Shown here one piece after another: positions 53,821 through 64,000 of a stretch of 64,000 nt of DNA. Below the pieces are notes generated by a model. That model was not told where the DNA came from and did no database searches. It saw only the letters and a program-made list of their open reading frames with translations. Both the position numbers and the translations under genes were made by a program. Source of the stretch: Aotearoamyces nothofagi (lineage: Eukaryota > Ascomycota > Leotiomycetes > Leotiales > Tympanidaceae); assembly GCA_015345905.1 (NCBI GenBank), contig JADDTR010000023.1, forward strand, positions 124,001 to 188,000. Reading direction: 5' to 3'. Positions within the stretch are counted from its first letter, which is position 1. Each line of letters begins with the position of its first letter.

Positions 53821-54927
53821 ATTCAATTGATGGTGGTCACCGTCAGTTGTGTTTGCGAATTTTGTTTTGAGATTTGAGGTTTCTTAATCTACTGCTACTT
53901 TCGCCGCTTCGGTCGATTTTAAGTTTCTTGATTTGGATTTTTCGTTTGCTGCTTAATTTGCATTTGGCCAGCCTCAAGAAAAAAGAAATACCTTTCAAAA
54001 AGAGAATACCTGTATACAAGCACGGTAAGGTCAGACATTTATTCCCACAAGCTCAGAAAAGAGATTGAATATCACAGTTTAAGCACTGAATTTATTTATG
54101 ATTGAATAAGAGTAACGCTCAAAACATCAATTTACTCGTTACGCTATGGTAAACTATCACTTCCCAGGGTATCACTTATCAGTAACAAATCATACTCGAG
54201 AAACTTAGACAGCAGAAGTGAGACAACACAGTAGTCAAGGTCTTTGTGGATGGGAAACTACCATAGAAAGAATTGAAGGAAAACTATTCATTGTCCGCAA
54301 GGTGTCCCAGATCCGATGATATTAAACCAGAGCATCCAGCTTCCACCAACCAGCCTTTTAAGAATCATCTTAGTAACCACCTCTATTAGCCTGAGCCACT
54401 TGAGGGCCGTAAGTGAGCCAGCAGGACCTGCCGTCTGCCTCTTTATCGTAGGGTATAGAAAGGGGCATTGCATTGCTTGCATCTCAAGTGAGGTGAAGTA
54501 TATCTGCATGTACTTGTGGAGCGCCATGCGATTGGCTTGTAGCGTGTTAAAATCTTAGGGGATAGAATCTGCCTATGTGAGTGTGTGCGTCTCGTAGTAT
54601 GTCAAGAAGTAGAGCTTAATCTCCAGAGTTGTAAGGGATTCTAGTACTATCATTCGGAGGAAATGGAGCAATAGAGGACCGTTGTTCAGAGGTTTACCAT
54701 CTTGCTGAGTCGTTGTCATTGGTTGGCACAAGACGGGAAGACTAAATTGTTGGCTAGAAATACCGGAACGGCATTCTCCGTTGTAGCATTGAGTGGAGTC
54801 CTATCGCTAGGATTGCAAATTGATGCTGCGCGAGTTAAGAGTATCGTGCCATGGCACCACTCGGTGGCCGACAATTGTCTTACAACAGGAAAAAGAGTTT
54901 CTAAGACTTAATGAAGCCTTTGAATGA
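53821..54927. other. 1.1-kb interval, no recognised gene
   Basis: The part next to 53820 holds the ELP5 promoter. Short frames at 54288-54558 and 54702-54911 overlap on both strands and lack family signatures. The end near 54927 should hold the 3' UTR of the DEUBAD-domain gene. Confidence 0.45.
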
Positions 54928-57592
54928 TCACCTTGACCATTTTTGGTTGATGTTATCACTTGGATAAGGTGAAGTAGCGTACCCAGGTTGAATACCTTCA
55001 TGGCCGCTTGGCAAGTCGGGGTACTGGCTTTGAGACAGTCCGCCATCCGTATGGTCGAACTGGTCATCACCGGCATTATGAATCGATGACGGCACCATGA
55101 GAGAAGTAGACTCATCTTTGAAGCCCGGATGGCTCTTATTGGACCAAGCGCGCATTGAGACTCCACTGTTAGATGTAGATGTCGCTGGGGAAGCTGTAGC
55201 AACGGTCACAGAAGGAGGTAAGACTGGACGTGGAGGTAGGGGTTGTCTTTGAACCCGCTCTTGAACTCGCTCCCACTGCTGCTGTAGATGTCGCAGATGG
55301 TTATCTTTCGCATCGGGTGGGTAATGCCCGTTAATGTCTAAGACTCGGCTCAGATGTGCCTCCATATCGGCTGGGGGCTGGGCACAAAATCTCGGGTTAT
55401 CAGTAAAGACCTGTTTGAGCCGTGCCACTTCATCAAGACCGACAAACAAAGCACCTTTATCTTGGTCAATGTTATCTACACCATGATTTGACTTGTTTCC
55501 ATCGCCAACCTCTTGAACTCTATCAGTTATGACAACGATTCCAGCGGGAAGGCGAGTTTTGGCCGACGGATTCATTGGCGGTAACTTGAGGGGAACGGCG
55601 CCTAGGTGTGCATGACCACCAGACCATCCTGGTCCAAAAGGGCGAGACAAGTTTCTAAGATGGGCAGTTGGAAAGGCATCAATGCCTACCCTCATGAACT
55701 CCTCGACTGAAATTCCATCAGGGGTAGGAAGACCAATGTCTCCTAGTGTGCGGAAATCGCACTTAAGGTATGCGAAGCCCGGCTTAGCAATGGCGTTCAG
55801 GGCCTCCACGAGATGATCGCTCGTGGGTAGGATGGAATTAGGACGCTGTTGAGTGATGTCAGATACATTCACTTTCTTAATTAACACGGTCAAATTGCCA
55901 ATCCAGGCGTAGCCGTGGCCCTTCTCTTTTTCATTTGCCCGTCGAGGGCGGGAAGGCGTGCCAAAAAGCGAAGAGTGGTAGTCACCTTCGTTCTGTCTAA
56001 AGTGGAAAGCCTGCCGGATGTCCCACAGTGTGCCAAGATCCGTGTTCTTGCGAAGAACACGAACGACCTTCCAACCGTTGCCGTTGGGAATTTTGCCATC
56101 TGTCGCAAAGTCTATTCCGAAGCGGGGATGACAGCTTGTCAAAACCTTCACGAGATATTCAGGGCCATTGACATTTTCTGCTAAAACATCTTCTCTAGCC
56201 TCGGGATTCGAGATCTTGTAGGCGCTAGGAGGATATGTGAAGCTTGGGTAGCCCAATTTCGAAACAGCCACTACCTAGGAAGAAGTTAGTAATACTGTAT
56301 ATAGTGGAACGGAATAGCAATATAACATACCGTGGCCTCCTTCTCGACCGTAACTGAGCTTTTACCACCATTTATATGGAAGTTGCGCTGGTAACTGAAG
56401 ACATCGCCGACCAACAAAATCTCTTTCTTGAATAGATGCTCCCACTTAATGCCACTGCTAAAGCCTGCAATGACATTATGGGATAGCTTTTGCTTCATCC
56501 CCCAGAACTCCTCGTATTCATTCTCTTTGAAAGAGTCAAAGTCGCCAGCTTGACGACGCTCGTGGGCAACTATAGCCTGTCTCTGCCAGTTAGGATCATT
56601 AGATCCGTTTGCGAGATCGCCCTGATAAGCGACAATGCCGTTACTCCAGTCTGCATTGTATTTAAGAAAGTTTGGATCAAAGTGAGGTAAGCCGTCGTCG
56701 GATTTGATGACAGCATGATCGGGGGCCATGCTGAGAATGGTGGCCTGCTGTTCAGGAGACAGAACGGAGAAAGCCTCAGGGTTTGCCATGATAGACTATC
56801 CGATCGGTTAGTCAGGTAGGCTAGCTAAGAAGTGCATCGTGACTTACCTTGAGGTTCACATCCACAAGCGGAGATCTTGTGTCAGTTGTGACAAATTTCG
56901 TCTCCCAGACATTTAGTTTAGGCTTTTTATTCTCTTGTGCGACCACACTGGTATTACGTCGCTTCGTATTACGTCGCTTCATAGTTGGAGAATCCTCGTC
57001 ATATGCTGCATTGATGCTGAGAGGGGGGCCGGCAATGAGGGCCTGACGAGAGCGGGTAGATCGAACGGAATCAGAGCTGAGTAGGAGTTGATTGGCAGTG
57101 TTCATGCCACCTGAAGTGGTGTCATGTGGTCGAGAGCTCTCTAGGATAGAAGTATGGTATTGTAACGCAGGCTCGGGCAGCTGATCCTCGGTATCCATCT
57201 TGCTAGTCTAATTTCGAGTCAGCGTGTGCAGATACATTGCATTAGAAAAGTGTAGTTGAAGGTCGTTGAGAAGAAAATCGTGGTGATTGTGGTGATTGTG
57301 GTGATATGTGAGAAGTAAATGTGAATTTGAAAGATGTATGAAGAAAGCAGCAGTGGCAATGGTGCATATGTGAGAGAAGTGAGGAGTGATATAAAGCTCA
57401 TTCAAATGCTAAACACTTGGCAGCGCTTGAAAACGCGTCTAATGAACCACTTACATCATCGACGGCATCCATCGCTCCGTAGCCCGGCCGAAGCTGCGGG
57501 TCAATAAGCGCCATCGACTTAGGCGAGACGCTACCTGTATATGGCATAGCGTATGTCGCTACGGGGCGGTTGGGGGTACCAGTGTTATCCAT
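54928..57592 (-). CDS. ASXH/DEUBAD-domain nuclear protein, 4 exons
   Basis: The model encodes 769 residues, read from 57592-57455, 57207-56848, 56795-56331 and 56274-54928, each junction in phase 0. The region around residues 145-270 reads as an Asx-homology (DEUBAD) domain: DTRSPLVDVNLKSIMANPEAF, then SVLSPEQQATILSMAPDHAV and LPHFDPNFLKYNADW. In animals this domain in ASXL proteins activates the deubiquitinase BAP1. In fungi such proteins are uncharacterised. Nuclear-localisation-like runs (MKRRNTKRRNT, KKPK) precede it. After it, the YLVKVLTSCHPRFGIDFA to AFHFRQNEGDYHSSLFG stretch is conserved-looking but unknown to me. The C-terminal 130 residues are Pro/Gln/Ser-rich. The first exon is joined over a 247-base intron because the frame continues; the gene could instead begin at MDTEDQLPEP (57198). 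The second intron splits the DEUBAD domain. Confidence 0.75.
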
Positions 57593-58052
57593 GATGAAGA
57601 TCAAGTTAACAAACAAAAGTGCTGTTTGAATTGTAAAAGTATTCAACCAAAGTATGATGGATGCTTGTTTGTGAATTAAGTTGGAACATTACGTGCCTTC
57701 GACTATTATTTTATACCCTAATTAATTTGGCGCTAGACCTTTTTCCATCGAGAGCGTACTCCAAGGAAACGTTCTTCCGGTCATAGGTTCTCCGGCCATA
57801 CGTTATTCCGTAGATACATACCTTCAAAGTTCAGTTGATAAGTACCTATCTCCGAAATCTGGCCTGTAGCGGTTCACAAGAGTGTCTAGCCCTCAGCAGC
57901 AATACCACTTTCTGGCAACTTTGATCAAAAGTCTTCGCGACTGAGACGACCCTTTGTTGATAATATCTACTACCCAATGTTAATCTCGACGTGGTAAAAG
58001 CCTCCTGAACGGTTACTATCGCAAGAGGGCTTCTTCGAGGCCAGGAGACAAG
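57593..58052. promoter_or_regulatory. Divergent promoter between the DEUBAD gene and SEC22
   Basis: These 460 bases lie between two outward-facing genes. A TTATTTTATACCC stretch near 57707 is TATA-like on the minus-strand side. No further gene was seen. Confidence 0.5.
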
Positions 58053-59278
58053 ATGATCAAATCTACTCAAATTGCCAGGCTTGATGGTATTGTTATATTC
58101 TTGTGCCCTAGATGCTGCCCTACACGTATACTGACCTTGTCGGTACAGGCCTTATGTTATGTGCCTCTGTTGATGACGAAGAGGTTAAGTTCGGCCTTTC
58201 CACAATCGTCTAGACGTCCCGCTGACACGAGTCTACTTTTCTAGACCGAGAGTTCTCTTTCGGAGATCAAGTCTCAAGTTAAAATGATACTTCGAAGACT
58301 CAATCGAAATTCAGAGCCGCAGGCGACCATTGAAAGCGGGCCGTATACACTACAGTGAGCATAGCTTTCACCATCCACCATTTCATTATATCCCAACATT
58401 ATGGACAATCGGTTCAAGAATTTCATCGGACTTATTCTAGTCACAATGAAGTTGCATTGAGTGGAAGAGCTGTGTAGAGAAATGGACAATGAGCATAAGT
58501 AAACACCCTAGGACGCCCTAAGCTGCTACAGACACGCAAGAGAGGCTGTCGATATTGACAGGACCACTATAATACATGACTTGAGGCTATAATATGCGGT
58601 CCTAGTGCGGTGTGCTTCATATTTATTTTGAAGAAAGATAACGAGCCTACTTTTACACGCTCCTTTAATCCCCATATCCATTCTTTCTGTTAGAATGATC
58701 GTCTTGCGAGATCTAACATCGAACAAGGCGAAAACTACCGTCTCAACATGTCGCCAACCAAGGTTCCATTTAAGAAAGGATGAATAGGCTAACATATTCG
58801 TGCGTACAGCTACCTCATCTCCTCTGAAATCATCTATGTCTGCATTAGCGAACGGTCATACCCTCGCAAACTTGCCTTCACTTACTTATCCGATCTTGCC
58901 GGCGAATTCAGCACTACCTATTCATCGCAACAGCTCTTGTCCCCTACCCTCCGCCCTTATGCCTTCATGGAGTTTGACACCTTCATTCAGCGCACTAAAT
59001 CTACATACTCAGACACCCGCGCAACACAGAACCTTGACAAGCTGAACTCCGAATTACAAGATGTTACCAAAGTAATGACTAAAAACATCGAAGATCTGCT
59101 GTACCGAGGAGATAGTCTCGAGAGAATGGGAGATATCAGCAGCAGACTTAGAGAGGATAGTAGAAAATATAAGCGTGCTGCAGTAAGGATTAACTGGGAA
59201 CTATTGCTGAAGCAGTATGGACCAATAGGGGGGTTGGGACTCTTCATCATCATTTTTCTCTGGTGGAGGTTCTTCTAG
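58053..59278 (+). CDS. SEC22: R-SNARE Sec22 (ER-Golgi longin SNARE), 4 exons
   Basis: The model encodes 215 residues from exons 58053-58086, 58149-58183, 58245-58354 and 58810-59278, all in phase. The protein begins MIKSTQIARLDGLMLCASV, the Sec22 longin domain, and continues with RRLNRNSEPQATIESG, YTLHYLISSEIIYVCIS and SYPRKLAFTYLSDLAGEFS. The R-SNARE helix follows (LDKLNSELQDVTKVMTKNI, then EDLLYRGDSLERMGDISSRL), with Arg at the zero layer. A C-terminal anchor ends the chain (GGLGLFIIIFLWWRFF). Length matches yeast Sec22 (214). The third intron of 455 bases is far longer than others here. It contains a minus-strand frame (58526-58795) with no family signature. Sec22 works in ER-Golgi transport in both directions. 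Confidence 0.95.
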
Positions 59279-59854
59279 GTTAAAAATTGAACTCTGGAAC
59301 GAAGGGGGAACGGGCAATCGGGACGTCAAAACGATACTTAAATGCACGATGTAGACTAGTTCTGCAATTAGAAAGCCGACTGGCTCAGTGCTGCATAATA
59401 TTCAATCTATTTGCACTTGACCTGATAATCATCCACTGGCCTATTTCGATTATCTTGCATTTTTATACTGCCGACAGTATTCTAGAATCATTCTCTTCTT
59501 TCCAAATTCCGCATTCCTATCGGCAGCCATTAAGTTTATATTTCCTGGAGCTCTTCAAAGGATATTTAGCCCACACTAGTAGGAGTACTGCAGGATCTAA
59601 GGAACGTGACAGCCTACTCTTTGTTTACGACATCCTGATTATTTCCGAAGAGATAAAATATTGCAGCATTGCAAAGCCGGCGATCCTGCATCCAGAAAGT
59701 CTTCACTGTACACTTGTGACTAACAGAAATATAACCGGACTGTAATGATAAAATCCCTGCTGAAGAAGTTTTGTAAGGTATATATATACTTTTGTCTAGC
59801 CCAAGGTGCCTACTAGAATCACTACATATCATACAATTACTGGCATTCATCTAC
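59279..59854. other. Convergent 3' region
   Basis: These 576 AT-rich bases lie between the stops of SEC22 and the CLPTM1-like gene. Frames seen here overlap on both strands and are not protein-like. Confidence 0.45.
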
Positions 59855-62051
59855 CTACTTCCTCTTCGTTGCTTTGCCCTTCTTGGAACTCCCTGAAGCC
59901 TTCGCAACTTTCTCTGCAGAAGCATTCAGTTCCTCGGCAACGCTATCCTTACCAACCTGTACAGTTGCATCGGCGCCTGCACTGGCCGATAACGGCTTAT
60001 TGGCAATTTTCTCCTCGAGGTCTTCTTCCCCACCACCCTGTCCAAACTCATTGACGCGCGTGTAATCAACCTTGTACTTGTAGCTCTGGTACAGATAGAC
60101 GAAGAAAATCACGTCATCTCTTAAGGTTGCGAGCCGATGTAGCGTCGGCATTTTGATAGTGAAAGCAAATAGGTCGTCAATGAAGGTGTTCAAGAACTTG
60201 TATGTCATGGCCTTCGCAGGCATGTGGGCTACAGACTTTAGGCGGTAATTGATATATAGGGATGGAACCATCATTAGGAAGCCGTAAGCGTACACCGAGC
60301 CGACGAGCGTTGCAATAATAAAGGAATACCAGGACTTATGCGTGTCGTAAACTAAAGAGTACGCAGCGTACGCAAGAAGAAGAGGAACAGCGACCATGTA
60401 GAGGTAGTTGAAAGCGACAGCATCGTATTCTTGGGTCTTCTGTTCTGTCTCTGAAAGCTGATGTTTGTCTTCAAAGGCGATTCTGTAAGGGATCAAAGCA
60501 CCGGGGGCTGCAGGACGGACACGGACATCAACCACTTTCGTGACTTTCCAGAATTCTAAAACGATACCCATGCCTACGGAGAGTTAGCGGACATATCGCC
60601 CATTGGGATGTATAAGAGAATGCGCTATGAAGAGACCTATGTCTTGATGAAGAACCTGAGATATGATCAAACGTACCTTGCCCGAAGAGAATCATCCAAC
60701 TAGTGTTTTCATTATTGTCAAGCAAGTAGAGGAAGATGACACCCTGCATAAAGACATTTCCTAGGATTGAGCGAACAGAAATTCCTACATTATCCTTCTT
60801 GTTCTTGAAATGAGACTAATTTTAGTTAGCATTTGAGCAATGTCATATCATAGTTTTAAAACTTACAATATCGCTCTTGAAGGCAAGCAGCTCAAAGAGC
60901 ATGTGCAAGATACTAACGAAGAACGTGGTAGCGAGTAGGTAGACATTGGTATCAAGTACAACCTCTTTAATCATTTCGATTTCGCTACCATCTCCACCAC
61001 CAGCAGGTAACGGTCCTCCAGCAGCAATTTGTCTCTGAACTTGCTTATTGTTCTCGTCAACAGTTGCGATAATATTGAAGAGCCAATTTGCTTGGGTGTT
61101 GAGATCAACGTGGAAATCTAGGTTTTCAACGGTTGAATTCAACTCAATCATATGCGTTCGGAGCTGCCAGAAAGTGTTAACAAAGAAGATTGGATAGTAC
61201 CAGCCATTCTGGCCTATTCCATCACGAGCTCCAGTGGTATCAAGATGGACCCATTGACGAATAGCTTGGGGGAGAGTTGGATAGGTTATAACCCCAGTTC
61301 CTGGAATGAAAGACATGGTAAAGTTTGGATGGTAGAAGGACCCGATGATAGGTCCAGTTGGCACTTCATCCTCTTCCTCCGCCTCTGCCGAATTACTAGC
61401 CGCCAAAAGATTCTTGGTCTTCTTGGCTTTCTTCTTGAGCAAGTACTGAGTCAAGGGACGCGCAAAGTGGAAGGCTTTTGTTGGATCAAATCCAGAAGCT
61501 GCAGGATCGAGGTTGCTGCCTGCAAGACCAATGTAGAAATGTCCCCAAAGAGTGCCATTGTTCTGGACTTCTTTCGGCACAGAGAAACTTGCGTCGACAA
61601 CTCGCTTCTCAGCTTTCCCACCAGTCTTGAAGGCTTTCTCATCTAGCACAATTCTTTCTTTCGGAACATTCGCAATTGGCTCGTGTACGAATGATGGTGA
61701 AACCACGATGGTAAGATCCAAATCAGGCTGATGATTCCATATTGGGGCGATGCGCTGAGGTGTTGGGTTATATACCGCTCCCTCCTTCAAAACGTCTGGC
61801 CGAGCATGATAAGGCGGGATGACTGCTGTATTAGTTCGTACAGTAACCACAGCTCCTGAAGCATCAGTCGCAGGACCGGCTTTCTTCTTTCCCAGAACCT
61901 GGGACATCAAAAACTGGATTCCAATGAATACGGCAAGCCCTTGGAGTCCAGACTTTATTATTGGCTTTCAGACAATCAGCTATCATCCTAACTATGCATG
62001 CGGGGGATTTACACTCAAGCCACCTTCCTCTGCTGCTGCTGCTGGAGGCAT
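59855..62051 (-). CDS. CLPTM1-family multi-pass membrane protein, 4 exons
   Basis: The model encodes 664 residues, read from 62051-62013, 61964-60867, 60815-60677 and 60573-59855, in phase at every junction. The 39-nt first exon gives MPPAAAAEEGGLS. An N-terminal membrane segment follows (GLQGLAVFIGIQFLMSQ), then a large lumenal domain (NNGTLWGHFYIGLAGSNLD, then SFYHPNFTMSFIPGTGVITY and NGWYYPIFFVNTFWQLR). After it come about five membrane segments with the conserved LLATTFFVSILHMLFELLAF, FLYLLDNNENTSWMILFGQG and MVPSLYINYRLKSVAHMPAK. This is the cleft lip and palate transmembrane protein 1 family of the ER, where animal members affect receptor assembly and glucosaminylphosphatidylinositol scrambling. 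The fungal role is not established. The C-terminus is Lys-rich (KKGKATKRK), a possible ER-retrieval-like tail. Confidence 0.93.
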
Positions 62052-62703
62052 TTTCTTTAGAGTGGAATAAAACGATTCCTTGTATCCTGGAAGGCGTTGC
62101 TGTCGCAAATGAAGAACTTAGTCCTCGTCGTCGCGCACAAGTGTAGAAGGACAGAAGTTGCTAGTTGGGAGGCCCATCAAGTTCCCTCGGGTTCCCTTGA
62201 AAATGTCCGGCTGATATCCAATTAACGGATATCGCCGAAGTACCTGGTGGACTACGATGCAACAAGTTAGGCAGCCTAGCGGCTTCGTGGGCGGTGATAA
62301 CTGGCCGGGGCTGATATGGCATTTACTTAATCCGTACCTGTCGCATTCTGACCGAGCCGAGCCATACACTATTTGTCTCTTGCTTGTCTTCCCGCCGTCG
62401 AGTGTGTCCTGTCTCCGTTGCTTAGCTTGCTTCTCCCAATTCGCGGTTTTGTCAAGGACTGTCTCTACATCTTCTTCCAATTAGATACCATTTGAAAACC
62501 CTCCGTCGTTATAAGCTTATCGTCTCCATCTCGTCTCCGTATCTTGTGACGTTGCTGTACAAGTACTCCGCCACGTCAGTATTGAAACACGGACCAAATA
62601 GAGCAAAGACTACCAATCTAGGTGCTCTATATAAACGTCGATACCGTCTTTGATATTTCTTTGAAAGGATCATTTCACAATTCGGTACAGCTCAACCGCA
62701 ACT
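62052..62703. promoter_or_regulatory. Divergent promoter between the CLPTM1-like and LOG-family genes
   Basis: These 652 bases separate the two start codons. A TATATAAA box lies at 62628-62635, about 70 bases upstream of the LOG-family ATG, with a pyrimidine/CA-rich leader after it. Frames within the spacer have no family match. Confidence 0.6.
62628..62635 (+). promoter_or_regulatory. TATA box of the LOG-family gene
   Basis: A perfect TATATAAA lies 69 bases ahead of the ATG at 62704, in the expected orientation and distance for a fungal core promoter. Confidence 0.65.
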
Positions 62704-63417
62704 ATGACATCTGGTGGATCATCTCCCGCCTTGTTCGCATATGACCCGGCAGCACCTCTTCGAACTACAATCTGCGTCTTCTGTGGCTCTTCTCCAGGGA
62801 AGTCTCCAGCACATGCGCAGGCTGCACGAGATCTTGCCAAAGTCTTCCACAAAAACAACATCTCGCTTTGTTATGGCGGCGGCACAGTCGGCCTTATGGG
62901 CGAGCTGGCAAGAACACTCGTATCTCTCTCGGGACCCGGTAGCGTCCATGGTGTAATACCCGCCCCTTTGGTGAAGTACGAACAAGGTCCCAATAGCGTC
63001 ACGGAAAGCAGTAATGCTGGCGAAGGCGGCCTTCCTGATGTCTCGGTATATGGACGCACAACGGTTGTCAAGGATATGCACACAAGAAAACAGATGATGG
63101 CGCAAGCCGTACTTGCTGGCGGACCTGGATCTGGATTTATTGCTTTGCCGGGAGGATACGGAACCTTAGAGGAGCTCATGGAGGTTGTGACCTGGAATCA
63201 GCTTGGTATTCATGAGCGAGGAGTGGTGGTCTTAAATGTTGAAGGCTACTGGGATGGACTTCTCACCTGGATTGATAACAGCATTAAAGCTGGTTTTGTG
63301 CAAGAAGGCAACAGGGGCATTATTGTTGAAGCGAAGACGGGCGAGGAAGCCGTAGAAGCATTAAAAGAATACAAGGTTACCCAGGGCCGGTTCAAGCTGG
63401 AATGGGGGAGCCAATAG
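62704..63417 (+). CDS. LOG-family phosphoribohydrolase (cytokinin-activating type)
   Basis: This intronless gene encodes 237 residues. The Rossmann-like fold opens with TTICVFCGSSPGKSPAHAQAA and NISLCYGGGTVGLMGELAR. The family's signature PGGxGTxxE is present as ALPGGYGTLEELMEVVTWNQL, together with the preceding Arg/Lys pair (DMHTRKQMMAQ) that forms the active site. LOG enzymes cleave the N-glycosidic bond of cytokinin riboside 5'-monophosphates, or of AMP-type nucleotides in older annotations as lysine decarboxylase-like. In some plant-associated fungi they contribute to cytokinin production together with an isopentenyl transferase. No isopentenyl transferase gene is visible in this window. 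A general nucleotide-salvage role is equally possible. The chain length is typical of the family, and the TATA box supports this start. Confidence 0.93.
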   Translation: MTSGGSSPALFAYDPAAPLRTTICVFCGSSPGKSPAHAQAARDLAKVFHKNNISLCYGGGTVGLMGELARTLVSLSGPGSVHGVIPAPLVKYEQGPNSVTESSNAGEGGLPDVSVYGRTTVVKDMHTRKQMMAQAVLAGGPGSGFIALPGGYGTLEELMEVVTWNQLGIHERGVVVLNVEGYWDGLLTWIDNSIKAGFVQEGNRGIIVEAKTGEEAVEALKEYKVTQGRFKLEWGSQ

Positions 63418-63648
63418 GTTTTGGCAAAATAAGGCTTTGGTTATTATGGCGTTCTACTTAAGTTTTTATGACTGGATTCGAGCATTTGCAAGTCGGTAGA
63501 ATTACCGCAACTCAGACATCTATCAGCATGGTGTAACATAGAGATTTCAATCAATTCCCATTCGCCATGACGCTTAAAATGACATAAATGCTATAATACA
63601 ACATGCCTCCTCTCTCAACTCTCCTTTTATCCTCCAATATTGAATGAC

Positions 63649-64000
63649 CTAAAACTCTTGCTCTTCCTGGAAGAACATGCCGAAGCTGACGATAGTGCCA
63701 TAGATGAGAAGCCCGCCGACAATGGACATGATCATGGCCGGGACAACTATGAGTTGAGAGTGTGCTAGGATAACCGGCAAGACTAAATCAAACTTGTTAG
63801 CTAGATGCTAGGAAACGCAACTATAGAAATGACGGGAGTCCAGTCCAGCGCGTTGCCCCGTCTGATCCAGCAAACCAACAAATTGGGGGGAGGAGTCAAA
63901 CACTTACCAATTCCCATGACTACGAGAAACCCAGTAGCAAACCTCCCAAAGTCGAGCACTGCATTTCCATATCCCTCAGCACCGAAATCATCCGGGTTTG
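63649..64000 (-). CDS. VPS55: Vacuolar protein sorting protein Vps55 (partial, runs off the window)
   Basis: Two exons are visible on the minus strand: the end of one at 64000-63908 and the last one at 63782-63649. They join in phase over a 125-base intron. The protein sequence reads NPDDFGAEGYGNAVLDFGRF, then ATGFLVVMGIVLPVILAHSQ and MIMSIVGGLLIYGTIVSFGM, ending FFQEEQEF. This is the C-terminal half of the Vps55/LEPROT family: two membrane segments and an acidic cytosolic tail. With Vps68 it acts in endosome-to-vacuole transport. The N-terminal half and start codon lie beyond position 64000. It converges with the LOG-family gene over a 231-base spacer. Confidence 0.93.

Noticed and set aside
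1-64000. Transposons, LTR or virus-like elements
   Set aside because: No reverse transcriptase, integrase, transposase or capsid motif, and no long terminal repeats, were recognised on either strand; only short tandem and inverted repeats are visible.

Overview
The window is nuclear DNA of a filamentous ascomycete (Pezizomycotina). The signs are short GT-AG introns of about 45-70 bases, compact genes on both strands, and typical family members: a GRG-1/CCG-1 glucose-repressible protein, an Ndt80/PhoG-like factor, Gyp7, Elp5 and Mso1. Placement in Leotiomycetes is only an impression from protein similarity. I rebuilt the gene models by eye from splice sites, reading phase and family knowledge. 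Most close in phase from start to stop. The weakest are the 3' end of the Ndt80-like gene and the first exon of the DEUBAD gene.

Layout. 1-6.4 kb: an EBP-like sterol isomerase, GRG-1, then a gene-poor block rich in GTAC/CAGTA motifs. 6.4-12.1 kb: an O-fucosyltransferase-like gene, an RWD-RING-IBR ubiquitin ligase and dolichyldiphosphatase. 12.1-16.3 kb: a second gene-poor block full of degenerate microsatellites. 16.3-20.6 kb: an Ndt80-like regulator and a very GC-rich DUF2011-type gene. 20.8-26.0 kb: mitochondrial leucyl-tRNA synthetase diverging from an amino-acid transporter. 26.4-29.5 kb: two neighbouring Rieske-oxygenase relatives. 29.5-33.2 kb: gene-poor. 33.2-46.2 kb: a secreted lipase, a PhyH dioxygenase, an MMTAG2-like protein, Gyp7, Mso1, Mak16 and mitochondrial MnmE/Mss1. 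46.5-64 kb: a tiny GRGGYN-repeat protein, glucosidase I, SNRNP27, Elp5, an ASXH/DEUBAD protein, Sec22, a CLPTM1-like protein, a LOG-family enzyme and partial Vps55.

Most genes are housekeeping: N-glycosylation, tRNA charging and modification, vesicle traffic, splicing and ribosome assembly. They show no operon-like logic beyond shared divergent promoters.

The most interesting locus is the Rieske pair. Gene A (26.4-27.5 kb) keeps the mononuclear-iron catalytic domain but has lost the loops that hold the [2Fe-2S] cluster. Gene B (28.1-29.5 kb) keeps the Rieske cluster on a membrane anchor but has no recognisable mononuclear-iron motif. Each looks like an intact gene, and each lacks what the other has. 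Together they could form a two-polypeptide oxygenase. This is inference.

Other points of note are a 55-residue protein with three GRGGYN repeats, tiny exons (13 and 19 nt) carrying conserved sequence, a near-perfect 23-bp-stem hairpin and a 20-bp perfect palindrome. I recognised no transposon, virus-like element, rRNA, tRNA or CRISPR array.
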